Below are positions 4,710 through 6,634 of a stretch of 6,634 nucleotides of DNA, piece by piece. Where the stretch lies: positions 1 to 6,634 of the forward strand of contig JASEGJ010000032.1 in NCBI GenBank assembly GCA_030018135.1, given 5' to 3'. The notes beneath the pieces are model-generated. The model was not told where the DNA came from and searched no databases. It saw only the letters and a program-made list of their open reading frames with translations. Position 1 is the first letter of the stretch. Every line of letters begins with the position of its first letter. Origin of the DNA: Candidatus Hodarchaeaceae archaeon. GTDB taxonomy: Archaea; Hadarchaeota; Hadarchaeia; Hadarchaeales; Hadarchaeaceae. A program made the position numbers and the translations under genes.

Positions 4710-6518
4710 TTGGTCAGGAGGTTGGCAATTCGTTTATTCGGGCGGTGGACGCAAAAGCGGAAATACGATGGGTTGAGGGAAAGGCTGGGCCGGGCGCGGA
4801 TGATGGTCTCGGCGGACGCGTATGTGTCCGTGGCCATCTTTTATTCGATCGTCGTGTCTGCTACGGTGGCGATTTCTGGCAGCTTAGTCCTTTGGCTCGT
4901 GCATTTTTTTACGCTGCCCATGCTTGCATCGATCTTCCTCGTAGCAATCATCTCGGGTTTTTTGACGTACCGCCTGTTTCTATTTTACCCATCGCTGGCC
5001 GCAAATGAGAGGGCCCATAAAATAGACCTCGCGCTCCCCCACACGGTCAGCTTCATGCATGCCCTGAGCCGGAGCGGCGCCACGGTGACGGATATCCTGA
5101 AGGAGTTCAGCGCGCGCCCCGACATGGGCGAACTAGCTGAAGAAGCAAGCATATTCATGCGCGATGTGGAGTTCCTCGGCCAAGACCCGCTGACCGCGCT
5201 CCGCAACCTATCGCGGTCGACGGTTTCGAAGAGATTCAAGACCTTCCTAGAGACCCTGACCTCCATCATCGAAACGGGCGGCGATATGACGGGCTACTTC
5301 GCCAGCAAGTGCTCGGAGTACCAGACCGAGGTGAGGGACGAGCAGAAGAAGTTCATAGAGACGCTCGGGCTATTGGCCGAGATCTACGTCATCATGCTCG
5401 TGTTCGCGCCGCTGTTGATATTGCTCCTGCTCGTCACCTTGGGCGCGATGGGGGGGATTCCGGTAGCGCTTCTTTTTTTGGTAGCCTACGTGGCGATTCC
5501 GCTCGGCTCGGCCATATTCATGGTGTTGGTCAAAATAATTTCCGGTGGCGGGCTCAAGATAAAGCTTGGCAAGGGCAAGCCGCCGGAGGCCTTTAAGGGC
5601 GTGTCGGTGCGCGGCGAGGCGGTCAAGAAGGAGATGCTCGGGGGCATCGCTAGAGGCATAACGAGGACGAGGCTGAAGGCCGCGATCTTGCACCCCTTCA
5701 AGACGGTCTCCGAGAACCCCCACTACGCATTTTTCGTCAGCGTGCCAGCCGCGGTGATTTTTTCGATCATACTTAGTCCATTCAGCACCACAACCGCATT
5801 TTTTGCCACGCTGATAATCCTCGCTCCCTACGTCATCGCCTACGAATCCAAGTCGAGGAGGGTCGGAAGGATGGAGGGCGCGCTGCTGGGCTTTCTGAGG
5901 TCGTTGACCAGCGGGGTTAAATCCGGCTTGACGCTGCCCCGGGCGATGGCGGTGGCGTCGACCTCCGACCTGGGTCCGCTGGGCAAGGAGGTCAGGAGGA
6001 TGGGGGCCGACATCAGGTGGGGGATGTCAGCCGCGGAGGCGCTGGCGAGGTTTGAAGCTCGAGTGAAGGACTCGGGTACAGTTTCGTGGGTGGCGACGTT
6101 GATCAGGAAGGCGAACGAGGCGGAGTCCGACATATCCGATGTGCTCGAGGTGCTCATGGACGATGTGGCGACCACGCGATCGCTCCAGAGGGAGCGGAGG
6201 GCGGCGATGGCGACGTATCAGGTCATCATATTCCTGGTCTTCTTCGTGTTCCTCTTCACGGTTTACATGGTGGTAAAGAACATCGTGCTCATGGCCGCGC
6301 CGGTCGCTGGCGGGATGGAGATGCTACTGTTCGGAGGCATCGACCCCCGCCTTTGCTCGACGGTATTCATGCACGCCACGATTCTCGAGGGCCTCTTCGC
6401 CGGGCTGGTGGGCACGCAGATGGGCGAGGGGGACCTGAGGTCCGGCCTAAAGTACTCGCTTTTGATGATGGTCGCGGCTTACGCCGTGTTCGCCGTGCTC
6501 ATCTTCCCAGCGATTTAG
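4710..6518 (+). CDS. tadC: TadC/FlaJ-type type IV filament platform membrane protein with two T2SSF domains
   Basis: This 602-residue polytopic protein is the inner-membrane platform on which the neighbouring ATPase acts during filament assembly. A cytoplasmic, basic N-terminus (residues 1-40) leads to membrane helices at about 41-64 and 69-93 and a cytoplasmic T2SSF domain (~100-218, starting LPHTVSFMHALSRSGATVTD). Helices at ~219-247 and ~250-277 close the first half. The second half repeats the plan: membrane segments within ~337-378, a T2SSF domain (~388-500), a helix at ~503-531, and C-terminal helices containing ILEGLFAGLVGTQMGEG, typical of archaeal FlaJ/TadC. The doubled domain in one chain matches the archaeal family length. 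TTG 4710 is chosen because the charged N-terminus belongs to the family pattern and a stop lies just upstream; the alternatives, ATG 4800 and 4803, would remove it. The gene begins 16 bases after the ATPase stop, implying co-transcription. The gene name is by family. Confidence 0.93.
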   Translation: MVRRLAIRLFGRWTQKRKYDGLRERLGRARMMVSADAYVSVAIFYSIVVSATVAISGSLVLWLVHFFTLPMLASIFLVAIISGFLTYRLFLFYPSLAANERAHKIDLALPHTVSFMHALSRSGATVTDILKEFSARPDMGELAEEASIFMRDVEFLGQDPLTALRNLSRSTVSKRFKTFLETLTSIIETGGDMTGYFASKCSEYQTEVRDEQKKFIETLGLLAEIYVIMLVFAPLLILLLLVTLGAMGGIPVALLFLVAYVAIPLGSAIFMVLVKIISGGGLKIKLGKGKPPEAFKGVSVRGEAVKKEMLGGIARGITRTRLKAAILHPFKTVSENPHYAFFVSVPAAVIFSIILSPFSTTTAFFATLIILAPYVIAYESKSRRVGRMEGALLGFLRSLTSGVKSGLTLPRAMAVASTSDLGPLGKEVRRMGADIRWGMSAAEALARFEARVKDSGTVSWVATLIRKANEAESDISDVLEVLMDDVATTRSLQRERRAAMATYQVIIFLVFFVFLFTVYMVVKNIVLMAAPVAGGMEMLLFGGIDPRLCSTVFMHATILEGLFAGLVGTQMGEGDLRSGLKYSLLMMVAAYAVFAVLIFPAI

Positions 6519-6523
6519 ACGTT

Positions 6524-6542
6524 CGGCGCTCGCCGTAAAAAA
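6524..6542. other. Short hairpin and A6/T6 run after tadC
   Basis: CGGCG and CGCCG flank CT (6524-6535), followed one base later by AAAAAA (6537-6542). On the + strand the run is A, so it is not a terminator for tadC. Read on the - strand the T6 would suit an archaeal terminator for a convergent gene lying beyond the window. No T-run terminator follows tadC on the + strand, so the operon may continue. Confidence 0.2.
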
Positions 6543-6634
6543 CCTTCGTCAATCGGCGGTTTGGCGGCGGAGGCGCTATCGGTGCCGTTCAAATAAAGAC
6601 CTCCACCCAAGCTTCTAGCCCACCTGCCCCGCCG

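Noticed and set aside
6086-6538. 150-codon + strand frame overlapping the end of tadC
   Set aside because: It is a shadow in another frame of GC-rich coding sequence. Arg/Gly/His-rich composition and no recognisable domain; the TadC frame encodes clear membrane helices here.
6589-6633. Possible C-terminal end of a convergent - strand gene, reading GGAGGLEAWVEVFI then stop
   Set aside because: Only 14 codons are in the window and another - strand frame is also open from the edge (to 6515), so neither can be preferred. The T6 on the - strand at 6542-6537 fits a terminator but is too little evidence for a gene.

Overview
The window looks archaeal. A TATA-box promoter precedes the first gene, several genes have Shine-Dalgarno sites complementary to the archaeal 16S 3' end (GGGGGTG, GGGAGG), GTG and TTG starts occur, arginine is mostly AGG/AGA, and the two largest genes are a FlaI/KlbA/TadA-type secretion ATPase and a double-domain FlaJ/TadC-type membrane protein in their archaeal forms. 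High GC in the conserved coding parts and AGG/ATA-rich codon use fit a thermophile, but the lineage cannot be fixed from this sequence. Known inteins of the KlbA ATPase family (Methanocaldococcus, Pyrococcus and Methanopyrus, from memory) suggest a euryarchaeal setting without proving it.

Layout, all on the + strand. Bases 1-142 are intergenic, with two adjacent inverted repeats, a TATA box and a Shine-Dalgarno site. Bases 143-1255 encode a PHP-superfamily metallophosphoesterase with an extra N-terminal segment that contains an 11-G run. Its stop overlaps (ATGA) the start of a 30-codon signal-peptide-like ORF (1252-1344). This appears to be the 5' part of a small membrane protein that continues in the -1 frame to 1646; one extra base near the A6 run at 1324-1329 would join the two into a 131-residue protein. 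After 32 bases comes a 1004-codon secretion ATPase (1679-4693), made of a roughly 340-residue Pro/Lys/Glu-rich repeat tail, the N-terminal domain, and a RecA-type motor whose P-loop is split by a 170-residue mini-intein. Sixteen bases later a TTG-started TadC/FlaJ platform protein (4710-6518) follows. The last 116 bases hold no gene I can support.

The ATPase and TadC are the cytoplasmic motor and inner-membrane platform of a type IV filament (archaeal Tad-like) machine. The small membrane protein upstream could be a structural or pilin-like partner: a Sec-type signal followed by two membrane helices resembles VirB2/TrbC pilins in topology, which is inference only. The PHP enzyme is in the same transcriptional direction and appears translationally coupled to the small protein, though its link to the machine is unproven. 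The most notable points are the P-loop mini-intein, the repetitive basic tail on the ATPase with an exact 50-bp internal duplication, and the apparent frameshift in the small membrane protein.
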